A DNA stretch of 61,093 bases from Microvirga sp. Mcv34 (GCF_024519725.1 NZ_JALJRK010000034.1:1-61093), one strand, 5' to 3'; shown: positions 37,047-46,020, counted from the first letter of the stretch. The notes: generated from the sequence alone by a model not told the origin. Numbers and translations are program-made.

Positions 37047-37433
37047 ATGAGCGCACCCTTCATGAAGCCTTTCACCAAGGCCGAGATGGAGGCCATACGC
37101 GAGGAGACCCGGGACGAAGAAGGCCTGAAGCGCCGGTTCTGGGCCAAGCTGAAGCGGGTTGCCGGCAAGATCCCCTTCGCCGAGGACTTGGTAGCCGCGT
37201 TCTTCTGCGCCACCGATCCGTCGACCCCGCGCCGGGTGAAGCTGATTCTCTTCGGGGCGATCGCCTATTTCGTCTTCCCTGCCGACGCGATCTCCGACTT
37301 CCTGCCGCTGCTGGGCTTTGCCGATGACGCAGCTGTTCTGGCCGCCGCGATCACCCAAGTGGCTGGTTCCATTACGGAAGAACACAGGGAAAAGGCGCGT
37401 GAGGCCCTGAAGGATACAGCGGACGAAGCTTAG
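37047..37433 (+). CDS. YkvA/DUF1232-family membrane protein
   Basis: 128 residues. The DUF1232 core is seen as TDPSTPRRVKLILFGAIAYFVFPADAISDFLPLLGFADDAAVL (about 52-95), with the family's PxD motif and hydrophobic segments. Basic N-terminus. Function unknown. Divergent from the SDR gene and followed by an AT-rich stretch and a terminator. Confidence 0.88.
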   Translation: MSAPFMKPFTKAEMEAIREETRDEEGLKRRFWAKLKRVAGKIPFAEDLVAAFFCATDPSTPRRVKLILFGAIAYFVFPADAISDFLPLLGFADDAAVLAAAITQVAGSITEEHREKAREALKDTADEA

Positions 37434-37722
37434 CTTACGCCATTTAGGATCATATTCCAAACAAAGAATATTGACTTATTGCAATGTTATTATGGATAGA
37501 CTATAAAGATCTTGTTGCGTTGAAGTCATTTCCATCTCCTGGCAATTGCAAGACGAATAAGCTTTATTCGTCCACCTCAGGGTCGCTTCGGCGGCCCTTT
37601 TTTATTGAGTCGCGGTTGGGTCATAGGCATGGACGCAGCCCTGCCGCCACGTTTCGACGCATCGCCAAGCCCTTGGCGCAGCCTTAACGGAGATGGTGAA
37701 AAGTTCTTAACCATCCGCCTGT
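37434..37722. other. AT-rich intergenic stretch with palindrome and terminator
   Basis: No credible gene. Positions 37441-37560 are strongly AT-rich against a GC-rich background. GACGAATAAGCTTTATTCGTC (about 37552-37572) is a near-perfect palindrome, followed at once by a terminator. It is either the 3' UTR of the YkvA gene or a small RNA; I cannot tell which. Confidence 0.5.
37579..37605 (+). terminator. Rho-independent terminator
   Basis: AGGGTCGC-TTCG-GCGGCCCT (8 bp, one G-U pair, UUCG tetraloop) followed by six or seven T. Confidence 0.9.
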
Positions 37723-38430
37723 ATGGTCCGCCCCATGATTACTGCATCTTTCCAGCGCGGCATCGCCGCGGGCATCCTTTCCGCCTTGTTCGTCATCGGA
37801 ACCGGGCCTGCCGCTCTGGCTCAACCCCAGCGTGGGCAGCAATCGACCCGTCCGGCCCCCGCGAAGCCGGCCGCCAAGCCCGCCCCGGCTGCCAAGACCA
37901 ATCCGGCGAAGCCTGCCGCCGCAGCGGCCGCCGGAGCCGCCGCGGGCGCGGGTGCCGCGAAGGCGACGCAGGCCGCCACAGGCCCGGGCGGCGCATCGCT
38001 TCTCACCTCCTACGGCGATTGGGGCGTCTATACGGCCCAGACCGGCCGCTCGAAGATCTGCTATGCGCTGAGCCAGCCCAAGGACCGGCTGCCGAAGAAC
38101 GTGAACCGGGATCCGGCCTATCTCTTCGTGTCCTTCCGCCCGGCGGAGAACGTGAAGAACGAGGTCGCCCTGGTGCTCGGCTTCGCGGCCAAGGAGAACG
38201 GCGCGGCGGAAGCCGCCGTGGGCAATGCCTCTTATGCCCTGATCACCAAGGCGTCGAATGCCTGGCTCAAGAATCCCGCCGAGGAAGGCCAGGCTATCGC
38301 CACCATGGCGAGGAGCGGAACCGTGACCGTGAAGACGCAATCGGCCCGCGGTTCGAGCTTGACCGACCGCTATTCCCTGAACGGCTTCGGCAAAGCGCTC
38401 GAGCACGCCCGCAAGGAATGCGCGTCCTAA
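37723..38430 (+). CDS. Invasion-associated locus B (IalB) family protein, secreted
   Basis: 235 residues; an in-frame ATG at 37735 is an alternative start. A signal peptide ends near GPAALAQ. A low-complexity Pro/Ala/Lys linker (about 35-85) follows, then an IalB domain with SYGDWGVYTAQ, KICYALSQP, PAYLFVSFRP and a terminal cysteine near KECAS, which could pair with the one in KICYA. Named for Bartonella erythrocyte invasion, but widespread in free-living Rhizobiales as a periplasmic protein. Confidence 0.9.
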   Translation: MVRPMITASFQRGIAAGILSALFVIGTGPAALAQPQRGQQSTRPAPAKPAAKPAPAAKTNPAKPAAAAAAGAAAGAGAAKATQAATGPGGASLLTSYGDWGVYTAQTGRSKICYALSQPKDRLPKNVNRDPAYLFVSFRPAENVKNEVALVLGFAAKENGAAEAAVGNASYALITKASNAWLKNPAEEGQAIATMARSGTVTVKTQSARGSSLTDRYSLNGFGKALEHARKECAS

Positions 38431-38482
38431 AAAGCTCCGCACGATTGAAAATTGGCACATCTATGAGCATGTTCCGGGCTCA

Positions 38483-38528
38483 AGCATCGGACCAAAATTG
38501 GAAACCACTTTTGGGATCTATCCGATGC
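38483..38528. repeat. Dispersed palindrome, GCATCGGACC...TCCGATGC
   Basis: GCATCGGA and TCCGATGC form the base of the hairpin; CCAAAATTGG-like and CCACTTTTGGG blocks form the inner arm. Same family as 25505-25602. Confidence 0.8.
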
Positions 38529-38543
38529 TCTGCTTTTTGAAGA

Positions 38544-38612
38544 GCGCATTGTTCTAGCGGAAAACCGGGACCACTTTTCGCTGACGCGGCCCTTCGGGTC
38601 CGCACAATGCGC
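38544..38612. repeat. Second palindrome adjacent to 38483-38528
   Basis: GCGCATTGT (38544-38552) pairs with ACAATGCGC (38604-38612), with an inner AGCGGAAAA/TTTTCGCT arm and a GCGGCCCTTCGGGTCCGC hairpin. It sits just upstream of rlmN and may separate it from ialB. Confidence 0.75.
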
Positions 38613-38705
38613 GTGCGTCCGGAATTTTGCGTTTGAGGCTCACGGTTTCGGCGCAATCGTGCTATAAGGCACGCCAACTCCCAACAACGAGGCACGAGAT
38701 TTCCC

Positions 38706-40019
38706 ATGGCGACGGTGCTCGACATCGCCAAGCGCAACCCCAATGCAGCCCCCGTGGCCGTGAGCGATGCCGCGCGCGCGGCCGGGTTCATCGAAAAGAC
38801 CGCCGAGGTGACCGTGGCGGCGGGAGCCGCCCCCGGCGGCGCTTCGCTCGTCGGCCTCACCCGCGACCAGCTCAAGGACTCGCTGGCGGCCATCGGCGTG
38901 CCCGAGCGCGAGTTCAAGATGCGCGTCGCGCAGCTCTGGCACTGGATCTATTTCCGGGGCGCCAGGGACTTTTCCGAGATGACCAATGTGGGCAAGGAAC
39001 TGCGCGCCAAGCTGGCAGCCGCCTATACCCTCGCCCGCCCTCAGGTCGTGTCCGAGCAGGTTTCGAAGGACGGCACCCGCAAGTGGCTGATCCGCATGCC
39101 CTCCACCGGCCCGCTCGATAAGGGCGCCGAGATCGAGTGCGTGTATATTCCTGAAGTCGACCGCGGCACGCTCTGCGTGTCGAGCCAGGTTGGCTGCACG
39201 CTGACCTGCTCCTTCTGCCACACGGGCACCCAGCGCCTCGTGCGCAACCTGACCTCGGCCGAGATCGTGGCCCAGCTCATCGTGGCCCGCGATTCCATCG
39301 GCGACTGGCCGGACGCCACCCCGCCGGAAGGCGCCTTCGTTCCCACCGATGGCGGACGCTTCGTGTCCAACATCGTGTTCATGGGCATGGGCGAGCCGCT
39401 CTACAACATCGGCGACGTGATCGCCGCCATCGACGTCATGTCGGACGGCGAGGGCCTGACCCTGTCCCGCCGCCGCATCACGGTCTCCACCTCCGGGGTC
39501 GTGCCGCAGATGGAGCGCCTCGGCGCCGAAGCCAACACGATGCTCGCCATCTCGCTCCACGCGGTGCGGGACGAGCTGCGGGACGAGCTGGTGCCGATCA
39601 ACCGCAAATACGACATCAAGCAGCTGCTCGACGCCTGCCGGGCCTATCCGGGCCTGTCGAACGCGCGCCGCATCACGTTCGAATACGTGATGCTCAAGGG
39701 CGTGAACGACTCGGACGCCGATGCCCGCGAGCTCGTGCGCCTGCTGAAGGGCATTCCGGCGAAGATCAACCTGATCCCGTTCAACCCCTGGCCCGGCTCG
39801 AAATACGAATGCTCGGACTGGGAGCGGATCGAGCGCTTCTCGGAGATCGTCTACCGGGCCGGCTACGCCTCCCCGGTCCGCACCCCCCGCGGCCGCGACA
39901 TCCTCGCGGCTTGCGGCCAGCTCAAGAGCGAGACCGAGAAGCTGCGTGCCCGCGCCCGCATGATGGCCGAACAGGGCATCGGGGCGGAAGGCGTCTACGC
40001 GGTGGGGAACGGGGAGTAG
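38706..40019 (+). CDS. rlmN: 23S rRNA (adenine2503-C2)/tRNA (adenine37-C2) methyltransferase
   Basis: 437-residue radical-SAM enzyme. The cluster motif CTLTCSFC (CX3CX2C, cysteines about 164, 168, 171) and [41 protein letters not shown] and the late cysteine in DILAACGQL (about 400) are present. A roughly 50-residue N-terminal extension before LTRDQL is usual in Rhizobiales. It methylates C2 of A2503 in 23S rRNA and A37 of some tRNAs. Confidence 0.96.
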   Translation: MATVLDIAKRNPNAAPVAVSDAARAAGFIEKTAEVTVAAGAAPGGASLVGLTRDQLKDSLAAIGVPEREFKMRVAQLWHWIYFRGARDFSEMTNVGKELRAKLAAAYTLARPQVVSEQVSKDGTRKWLIRMPSTGPLDKGAEIECVYIPEVDRGTLCVSSQVGCTLTCSFCHTGTQRLVRNLTSAEIVAQLIVARDSIGDWPDATPPEGAFVPTDGGRFVSNIVFMGMGEPLYNIGDVIAAIDVMSDGEGLTLSRRRITVSTSGVVPQMERLGAEANTMLAISLHAVRDELRDELVPINRKYDIKQLLDACRAYPGLSNARRITFEYVMLKGVNDSDADARELVRLLKGIPAKINLIPFNPWPGSKYECSDWERIERFSEIVYRAGYASPVRTPRGRDILAACGQLKSETEKLRARARMMAEQGIGAEGVYAVGNGE

Positions 40020-40141
40020 GACGCTAAGTCCTGTCCTGGACCATCTCTGCAACGCCGTCAATGCGACATTGTTTCAGTGGCATCATTGCTTTATGATCTC
40101 ACTGCATTTGCCGCGTCGAAGCTCAATGGTCGTAGCACGAG

Positions 40142-40558
40142 ATGACACCGATATTCAGAGGATTGCTCGTTGCTACCATAGCGGCTCCCTATCTCTGTTT
40201 GCTGTTCACCGCGCTGTTTCAAAATGGCTTGGCTGACGCTCGCATATCTGATGCACTCGGTTTCGCTATCGGCGCGGGGACTATAGCTCTCCTCTGGTTC
40301 GGTGTTCCGGTCTTCCTGATCGGCGGCCTTGTAAGCGGTTGGCTGGAAGCCCTCGGCCTCAGGTCACGAAAGGCGATGATCACAGGCGGTGCCGCGCTTG
40401 GATGCAGCTTTCTCGCGCCCTTCCTTCTGATCGCTCAGAAGGATGACTGGATATTCCCTGTCGCGGGGATGCTCGCTGGCGCCATCTGCGGCTGGATCTA
40501 TTGGCTGATCGCAATCCGGCAGAAACCTGAGGGCAAAAGCCCTATAACCTCTCTATGA
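40142..40558 (+). CDS. Small multi-pass membrane protein, unknown
   Basis: 138 residues with about four hydrophobic segments (about 8-26, 35-65, 80-98, 105-127). No family recognised. The coding region is less GC-rich than rlmN. Its stop overlaps the start of the next membrane protein gene (ATGA at 40555-40558), so the two are probably coupled. Confidence 0.65.
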   Translation: MTPIFRGLLVATIAAPYLCLLFTALFQNGLADARISDALGFAIGAGTIALLWFGVPVFLIGGLVSGWLEALGLRSRKAMITGGAALGCSFLAPFLLIAQKDDWIFPVAGMLAGAICGWIYWLIAIRQKPEGKSPITSL

Positions 40559-41040
40559 TCCGCTGGCTTCTCCTCATTCCCTTCGCGCTCCTCATCGCCA
40601 TCGGGGCGAGTGGCACCTTCTTGCTCATCGCCAGCATCGTCGATCCGGTGATGAATATGCTGACGGGGGACACGGTCTTCGTCGGCTTCTGGTCCCTGCT
40701 GGACGCGGTGTTCTCGGCGGACGACCCCGGGCCCGTCGTGACGGACGCGTTCCTGGCCGTAGGCCGGATCGTGTTCACTCTGCTGGTGTTCCCGCCGTTG
40801 ATGATCGCCATCGTCAGCGAGGTGCTGGGGATGCGCAGCCTCCTCTGGTACACGCTTGCAACAGGTATCCTCACGGCCGCCGTGCCCTGGATCCTGCGCG
40901 GCGCCGCGCGGGTCGGCTCGCCGGCGGAGTTGCATGTGAGCCTCGTCCTCGGCCTCACGGGCGCCGTCGCCGGCCTCGTCTATTGGGCGATTGTCGGACG
41001 GAACTCAGACCGTCCTGTCCCTATCGCCAAGAACCAATGA
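40555..41040 (+). CDS. Small multi-pass membrane protein, unknown
   Basis: 161 residues, also with about four hydrophobic segments (about 2-32, 70-105, 108-120, 128-150). The C-terminal block LGLTGAVAGLVYWAIVGRNS resembles the end of the preceding protein (MLAGAICGWIYWLIAIRQKP), which suggests two diverged copies of one family. Function unknown. Confidence 0.7.
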   Translation: MIRWLLLIPFALLIAIGASGTFLLIASIVDPVMNMLTGDTVFVGFWSLLDAVFSADDPGPVVTDAFLAVGRIVFTLLVFPPLMIAIVSEVLGMRSLLWYTLATGILTAAVPWILRGAARVGSPAELHVSLVLGLTGAVAGLVYWAIVGRNSDRPVPIAKNQ

Positions 41041-41225
41041 GGCAAAAGAAAAGGGAGGCGGCATGCCCCCCATACCGCCCCCGAAGTTTCGGGAGGACCT
41101 GACCGTCGGGCCAGTATTGATACTGTGTATCGATATCGCTTCTCGCGCAATTAGGCTTGTTGGACGAGTGAGGCCCTAGTCCAATCGGACGATGCGGGCT
41201 CCTCCACCGCATATGCACCCTCTGC

Positions 41226-41331
41226 AAGCATCGGACGCGCATTCGAAGTCAGCTTCGATGCTTCAAGGCTTTGGCTTTGCGCATCTTTCCACGTGAAACC
41301 GGCTCCCACGTTTGCGCGCGATGCTCTACCG
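41226..41331. repeat. Degenerate dispersed palindromes in a 285-nt gap
   Basis: AAGCATCG (41226-41233) pairs with CGATGCTT (41256-41263). A second block ending CACGTTTGCGCGCGATGCTCT is the inverted relative of the element at 44157. No gene is credible in 41041-41325; short frames there have no ribosome site or family match. Confidence 0.6.
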
Positions 41332-41967
41332 CGCCGACGCCGTCAGGATCTTGATGGCGAAGGCCGAGAACAGGCCGGCGAAGGAATAATCGATCCCCCG
41401 CATCAGCTTCGGGTGCCCGCGCAGGAGCGCGATCACCTTGTCGGCCCCGAGGATCAGGAGCGCCCCCATGGGGGCGGTCAGCACGATGAAATAGAGGCCC
41501 AGGAACAGCAGCTTGTCGGCCGCATACGGATCGGACGCGTCCACGAATTGCGGCAGGAAGGTCACGAAGAACAGGACGACCTTCGGGTTGGTGAGATTGA
41601 TCCCCACGCCCATGAAGAAGGTCTTCCAGAACGAAACCTCCGCCCGCCCCTCCTCCTTCACATGCAGGGCCGAGCCGTTGCGCACGGCGTCGAACGCCAT
41701 CCAGAGCAGGTAAAGGGCGCCGACGATCTTCAGCACCGTGAAGGCCGTGACGGAGGCCGCCAGCAGGGCCGAGAGGCCGAGCGCCGCCAGCAGCGTATGC
41801 ACGCCGCACCCCGCCATCGCGCCCAGCATCGAGGCCAAGCCGGCCCGGCGTCCGCCGGCCATGGTTTTTGCCAGGAACAGGCTCATATCCGGCCCCGGCG
41901 TGATGAACAGGAGGGTCGCGGCGAGCGTATAGGTGAGCAGGGTGCCTATATCGGGCAGGAAGGCCAT
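41326..41967 (-). CDS. LysE/RhtB-family amino acid exporter
   Basis: 213 residues with about six membrane helices. The family motif ATLLFITPGPDMSLFLAKTMAGGRRAG is seen at residues 17-43, with GINLTNPKVVLFFVTFLPQF (about 117-136). Exports an amino acid or derivative; substrate unknown. Divergent from lemA. Confidence 0.92.
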   Translation of the reverse strand: MAFLPDIGTLLTYTLAATLLFITPGPDMSLFLAKTMAGGRRAGLASMLGAMAGCGVHTLLAALGLSALLAASVTAFTVLKIVGALYLLWMAFDAVRNGSALHVKEEGRAEVSFWKTFFMGVGINLTNPKVVLFFVTFLPQFVDASDPYAADKLLFLGLYFIVLTAPMGALLILGADKVIALLRGHPKLMRGIDYSFAGLFSAFAIKILTASAR

Positions 41968-42113
41968 GGGACGGATCCGAGCGGTGCAACGGCCGGATCA
42001 TGCCTCAATCGCGTGTGCACGGCCACCGAAAAGCCGCTTGTTGAAAGGCCGCCTCTGCTCCATCTGTTGATCCCGGCAAAGGTTCATGGAACCATATCGC
42101 GAGAAGGACAGTC

Positions 42114-42719
42114 ATGAAGGCCCTGCTTTTACCCACCCGGATCCGCGTCGCCCTCACGGGCATGCTTCTGGCGTTCGGGCTGTCCGCCTGCGGAATCAAC
42201 AATGTGCCGACCCTGCAGGAGCAGGCCAAGGCCGCCTGGAGCGAGGTGCAGAACCAGTACCAGCGCCGGGCCGACCTGATCCCCAACCTGGTCGAGACCG
42301 TGAAGGGCTTCGCCCAGCAGGAGCGCGAGGTGCTGACCCAGGTGACGGAAGCGCGCGCCAAGGCCACGCAGATCCAGGTCGACGCCTCCACGGTCACGGA
42401 CCCGGAGAAGTTCCGGCAGTTCCAGGAAGCCCAGAACCAGCTGTCCGGTGCCCTCGGCCGCCTGCTCGCCACCGTCGAGCGCTACCCGGAGCTGAAATCG
42501 AACGCCAATTTCCTGGCCCTGCAATCCCAGCTCGAGGGCACGGAGAACCGCATCGCGGTGGCGCGGCGCGACTACATCGCGACCGTGCAGGCCTACAACA
42601 CGGAGCTGCGCACGATTCCCGGCCGCTGGATCGCCGCTATCGTCTATCCGGACGCCAAGCCCATGGAGACCTTCACCGCCACGCCCGGCTCCGATCGTCC
42701 GCCCGAGGTGAAGTTCTAA
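42114..42719 (+). CDS. LemA-family protein, lipoprotein-like
   Basis: 201 residues. The N-terminus has a signal segment ending in GLSACG, a plausible lipobox cysteine near residue 26. The LemA core is clear: NNVPTLQEQAKAAWSEVQNQYQRRADLIPNLVETVKGFA and a four-helix region, then TIPGRWIAAIVYPDAKP near the C-terminus. It leads a lemA-TPM-TPM operon, a common bacterial arrangement of unknown function at the envelope. Confidence 0.93.
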   Translation: MKALLLPTRIRVALTGMLLAFGLSACGINNVPTLQEQAKAAWSEVQNQYQRRADLIPNLVETVKGFAQQEREVLTQVTEARAKATQIQVDASTVTDPEKFRQFQEAQNQLSGALGRLLATVERYPELKSNANFLALQSQLEGTENRIAVARRDYIATVQAYNTELRTIPGRWIAAIVYPDAKPMETFTATPGSDRPPEVKF

Positions 42720-42723
42720 GCGG

Positions 42724-43542
42724 ATGAGAAGCACCCGGTCTTTCCCTTCCCCCGCGAGGGGGGAGAGAGTTCAGGCGCTCCTCATGGCGTCGCTTCTTTT
42801 CATCCTCTTGCTCGCCAGCCTCCCGGCTCTCGCCCAGATCTTCCCTCCCCTCACCGGCCGGGTGGTCGATGCGGCCAATCTCCTGAAGCCCGAGGAGCGG
42901 TCGGCCCTGGAAGCCAAATTGAAGGCCCATGAGGACAAGACCAGCGACCAGGTGGTGGTCGCCACCGTGCGCTCCCTCGAAGGCTACCCGATCGAGGATT
43001 ACGCCAACCGCCTGTTCCGACACTGGCAGCTCGGGCAGAAGAAGAACAACAACGGCGCGCTGCTCCTGGTGGCGCCGCAGGAGCGGAAGGTCCGCATCGA
43101 GGTCGGCTACGGCCTGGAAGGGGCGCTGACGGACGCGCTGTCCAAGGTCATCATCACGACCGCCATTGCGCCCCAGTTTCAGAAGGGCAATTTCGCCGGG
43201 GGCATCGGTGCGGGCGTCGATGCCATGCTGTCGATCCTCACCGGCGATGCGGAGGAATGGCACCGGAGGGCCGAGGTGCGCGAGGACAACACCACCAGCA
43301 TCGACCCCGTCGTCGCCTTCGTCATCCTCCTGATCCTGTTCTTCCTGATCTCGCGGATGATGGGCGCCGGCCGGGCCGGCGCCGTCAGGCGGGGGCGCCG
43401 TGGTCCCTGGATCGTCACGCCCGGCGGCTGGTCGGGCGGGAGCGGATGGTCCGGCGGCGGTGGCGGTGGCTGGTCCGGCGGAGGCGGGTTCTCGGGAGGG
43501 GGCGGCTCGTCGGGAGGCGGCGGCGCCTCAGGGAGCTGGTAG
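42724..43542 (+). CDS. TPM-domain membrane protein (YgcG/Psb32-like)
   Basis: 272 residues from the first ATG. A better start may be the ATG at 42784 (252 residues), which begins directly with a signal peptide (MASLLFILLLASLPALAQ); the extra codons read PSPARGERV, the translation of an intergenic repeat. The TPM domain (about 38-165) has VVDAANLL, LPxx-like KTSDQVVVATV, NNGALLLVAPQERKVRIEVGYGLEG. One membrane helix (about 195-215) and a Gly/Ser/Trp-rich tail with GGGGWSGGGG follow. Confidence 0.88.
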   Translation: MRSTRSFPSPARGERVQALLMASLLFILLLASLPALAQIFPPLTGRVVDAANLLKPEERSALEAKLKAHEDKTSDQVVVATVRSLEGYPIEDYANRLFRHWQLGQKKNNNGALLLVAPQERKVRIEVGYGLEGALTDALSKVIITTAIAPQFQKGNFAGGIGAGVDAMLSILTGDAEEWHRRAEVREDNTTSIDPVVAFVILLILFFLISRMMGAGRAGAVRRGRRGPWIVTPGGWSGGSGWSGGGGGGWSGGGGFSGGGGSSGGGGASGSW

Positions 43543-44154
43543 ATGATTTCACCCGACGATCAGGCGCGCCTCGCCCAGGCAATCAGCGACGTGGAGGACG
43601 ACACCTCCGGCGAGGTCGTGGTCGTGCTGGCCGAGCAGGCGGGCCATTACCGCGAATTCCCGCTCCTCTGGGCGCTTCTCGCGGCCCTGGTCACCCCCTG
43701 GCCGCTGATCTGGTTCACAGGAGTGAGCACGTCGCGGATCTTCCTGATCCAGCTCGCGGTGGCTCTGACCCTGAGTCTCGTCCTCTCCTGGCCCAGGCTG
43801 CGCTATGCCCTGGTGCCGCGCTCCATCAAGCGGACGCAGGGCCACGAGGCGGCCTCGCGCGAGTTCCTGCGCCGGGGGCTCACCCGCACCCGGGAGAAGA
43901 CCGGCGTGCTGATCTACCTGGCGCTCGCCGAGCATCACGCAGAGGTTTTGGCCGATACGGGGATCTCGGACCGTGTCGATGAGGAGATCTGGGCCGATCT
44001 CGTGGCTGATCTGACCGGCGCGATCCGGGATGGGCGAATGACGGAAGGGCTCCTCCAGGCGATCCGACGGACCGGCGCGATCCTGGCGGAACACGCCCCG
44101 CCCCGCCTCGACGACGTGGACGAGCTGCCGAACAAGGTGATCGTGCTGCCGTAG
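43543..44154 (+). CDS. TPM-domain protein, membrane-associated
   Basis: 203 residues. The ATG follows directly on the stop of the previous TPM gene. Two membrane helices (about 42-62 and 65-85) interrupt the TPM-like region, which runs from ISDVEDDTSGEVVVVLAEQAGHY to TREKTGVLIYLALAEHHAEVLADTGIS. The inserted helices are characteristic of the short TPM (DUF5130/YgcG-like) partner found in such operons. Role unknown. Confidence 0.85.
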   Translation: MISPDDQARLAQAISDVEDDTSGEVVVVLAEQAGHYREFPLLWALLAALVTPWPLIWFTGVSTSRIFLIQLAVALTLSLVLSWPRLRYALVPRSIKRTQGHEAASREFLRRGLTRTREKTGVLIYLALAEHHAEVLADTGISDRVDEEIWADLVADLTGAIRDGRMTEGLLQAIRRTGAILAEHAPPRLDDVDELPNKVIVLP

Positions 44155-44156
44155 CG

Positions 44157-44196
44157 AGAGCATCGCACGCAAATGTGGGAAGCGGGCCCGATGCCT
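44157..44196. repeat. Dispersed repeat fragment, AGAGCATCGCACGCAAA
   Basis: An approximate inverted copy of 41298-41327: about 24 of 29 bases agree by eye. It lies between two convergent genes. Confidence 0.6.
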
Positions 44197-44933
44197 TAGA
44201 GCCCCGGACCCTTGGCGGCTCCCAGGATGATCCCGGGACGGGCCGCATCGGTGCTCTGGAGCAGCACCACGTAAGCGTCCCCGCCATTGCGGGCGGTCTC
44301 GAGCGGCACCTCGAACCGGGCCGAGCCGCCGAGCCATTCCCCGACGCGGTTCAGGCCGCGCACCACATTGGCGTACGTGATCGTCTTGCCCCGGTTCTCG
44401 CCGCGCTCGATCGGAACCGTCTGGGCCTTCAGGACAGGCAGGACCCACAGTTCGGCCGCCCGGTGCGCCGTGTCCGGGGTCTCCTCGACGAGGATCGTGA
44501 CACGACCGTTCCGCTCGTCGACGGTCACGTTCACCGGCAGGGTTTTGCGCCCCTTCGACGTCGCCTGGATGGCCTTCTCGATCTGGCCCCGGTCGGAGCC
44601 GATGCAGGATTTCTTGCCGTTGACGATCATCTGCGGCGTGAAGACCTGCCGGTCGCTGCGGGAATGGGCATAGGCCTTCTGCCGCTCGGTGAAGGCTACA
44701 TGGGCGAGCGTGTCCTTCCAGCCGAGATAATCCCAGTAATTCACCGGCAGGGACAGGGCGATGATGTCCGGCTGGCGGGAATACTCGACCAGGAGTTCGT
44801 CCGCCGGCGGGCAGGAGGAGCAGCCCTGGCTCGTGAACAGCTCGACGACCGCACGCGGCGGCTCCGCCAGAGCAGGTTGAAGGAGAGCGGCAAGGCCGAG
44901 GGCCGCCAAAGTCAGTGTCAAACGGAACGCCAT
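44196..44933 (-). CDS. DUF1223-family secreted thioredoxin-like protein
   Basis: 245 residues from the ATG at 44933; an ATG six codons upstream is less likely. A signal peptide ends near QPALAEP. The mature start VVELFTSQGCSSCPPADELL carries a CxxC on a thioredoxin-like fold, and VNYWDYLGWKD and YTPQMIVNG-like VFTPQMIVNGKKSCIGSD are typical of DUF1223. Periplasmic redox role is likely but unproven. Confidence 0.9.
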   Translation of the reverse strand: MAFRLTLTLAALGLAALLQPALAEPPRAVVELFTSQGCSSCPPADELLVEYSRQPDIIALSLPVNYWDYLGWKDTLAHVAFTERQKAYAHSRSDRQVFTPQMIVNGKKSCIGSDRGQIEKAIQATSKGRKTLPVNVTVDERNGRVTILVEETPDTAHRAAELWVLPVLKAQTVPIERGENRGKTITYANVVRGLNRVGEWLGGSARFEVPLETARNGGDAYVVLLQSTDAARPGIILGAAKGPGL

Positions 44934-45007
44934 GGTGACGCTATCGAACACGAAATCGACCTTGAGGGAAACTCACGTTACGTTGAGCGTCGACCGAGAA
45001 GGGGAAT

Positions 45008-45940
45008 CTAAGCGGATGCTTTGGCCGGAACCCGCCAGCGGCGGTGCATCCACAGCCATTGCTCCGGATATTCCCGCACCCATTCCTCCACTACGGCGGT
45101 CATGGCCTGCATGGCGCCCTGCACGTTGATCTGCCCGTCGGGATCGCGGGGCAGGTCGAGCGGCGGCGTGAGCTGCAGGCGGAAGCGGTGGTTGGGCAGG
45201 CGAATGACCCTCACCCCGTGAACCGGGCAGTCGAAGCGGCGGGCGAACTTGCCGAGGATCGGGTTCACCAGGGCCGGGCGGCCCATGAAGTTCACGATCA
45301 CGCCGCGGGTGAAATGCTGGTCGATCAGCATGCCGAGATGGCCGCCCTTCTCCAGGGCGCCCTGCATGGCGAAGGCCGCGCCCTGGCGGGCCGCCTCCAG
45401 GTTGCCCATGGTCTCGCTGCGGATCTCGTGCAGGACGCGGGCGATGGCCGGATCGTTGGGCGCGCGGAACACCGCCGTGGTGTCGAGCCCGAAACGCGCC
45501 GCGCAGATGGCGGGCAGCTCCCAATTGGCGAGATGGGCTGAGAAGATGATTCCGGGCTTGCCGTCGTCCCGCAGGGAGAGGAAGTGATCGATGCCGTCGA
45601 CCTCGGTGCGGCCGGGCGCCGTGCTGTCCGGGTCGAAATCGAACAAGCGGCCGAGATGGGGATATTCGCCGCCCGTGCGGCCGAGATTGTCCCAAGCCGC
45701 GAGCGCCAGGGCCTTCACCTCGGCCTCGGACTTCTCCGGATAGACCGCCCGGATATTGGCGAGCGCCGTCCGGTGCGCCCGCAGCAGCGGGCCGAAGGTG
45801 CGGGTGAGCGCAGCCCCCACGGCGCCCGAGCGCTCCGGGCCCAGAAGCCGCGAGAAGGCGAAGACGCCGCGCACGACGCCGACCATGACCGTTCCGATCA
45901 GTCGCGAGGCGAGGTTGCGGGAGCGGTGGGGTTGGTGCAC
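45008..45940 (-). CDS. lpxXL: Lipid A VLCFA acyltransferase, LpxXL type (HtrB/LpxL family)
   Basis: 310 residues. The acyltransferase motif SAHLANWELPA (His and Glu of the HX4[DE] type, about 135-145) and the later MLIDQHFTRGVIVNFMGRPA match the LpxL/HtrB family. Its place at the end of a VLCFA gene set identifies it as the enzyme that attaches the C26-C28 hydroxy acid from AcpXL to lipid A at the inner membrane. A membrane-facing N-terminus (about 12-28) is present. A terminator-like hairpin precedes the gene. Confidence 0.88.
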   Translation of the reverse strand: MHQPHRSRNLASRLIGTVMVGVVRGVFAFSRLLGPERSGAVGAALTRTFGPLLRAHRTALANIRAVYPEKSEAEVKALALAAWDNLGRTGGEYPHLGRLFDFDPDSTAPGRTEVDGIDHFLSLRDDGKPGIIFSAHLANWELPAICAARFGLDTTAVFRAPNDPAIARVLHEIRSETMGNLEAARQGAAFAMQGALEKGGHLGMLIDQHFTRGVIVNFMGRPALVNPILGKFARRFDCPVHGVRVIRLPNHRFRLQLTPPLDLPRDPDGQINVQGAMQAMTAVVEEWVREYPEQWLWMHRRWRVPAKASA

Positions 45941-45985
45941 GTCGTTTCGGTTCCTGGCGCGAAGAGCCGGCGAGAGGCCGGGCTT

Positions 45986-46020
45986 GGAAAAAGAAAAGGC
46001 CCCGCGTCTTTTTCGCGGGG
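45986..46020 (-). terminator. Terminator-like hairpin between adh2XL and lpxXL
   Basis: Read on the minus strand, CCCCGCG-AAAAAGA-CGCGGGG is followed by CCTTTTCTTTTTCC. The 7-bp GC stem with a U-rich tail would stop or weaken transcription into lpxXL. Confidence 0.6.

Noticed and set aside
40991..41179. 62-codon plus-strand ORF
   Set aside because: Overlaps the end of a real membrane protein gene and has no recognisable features.
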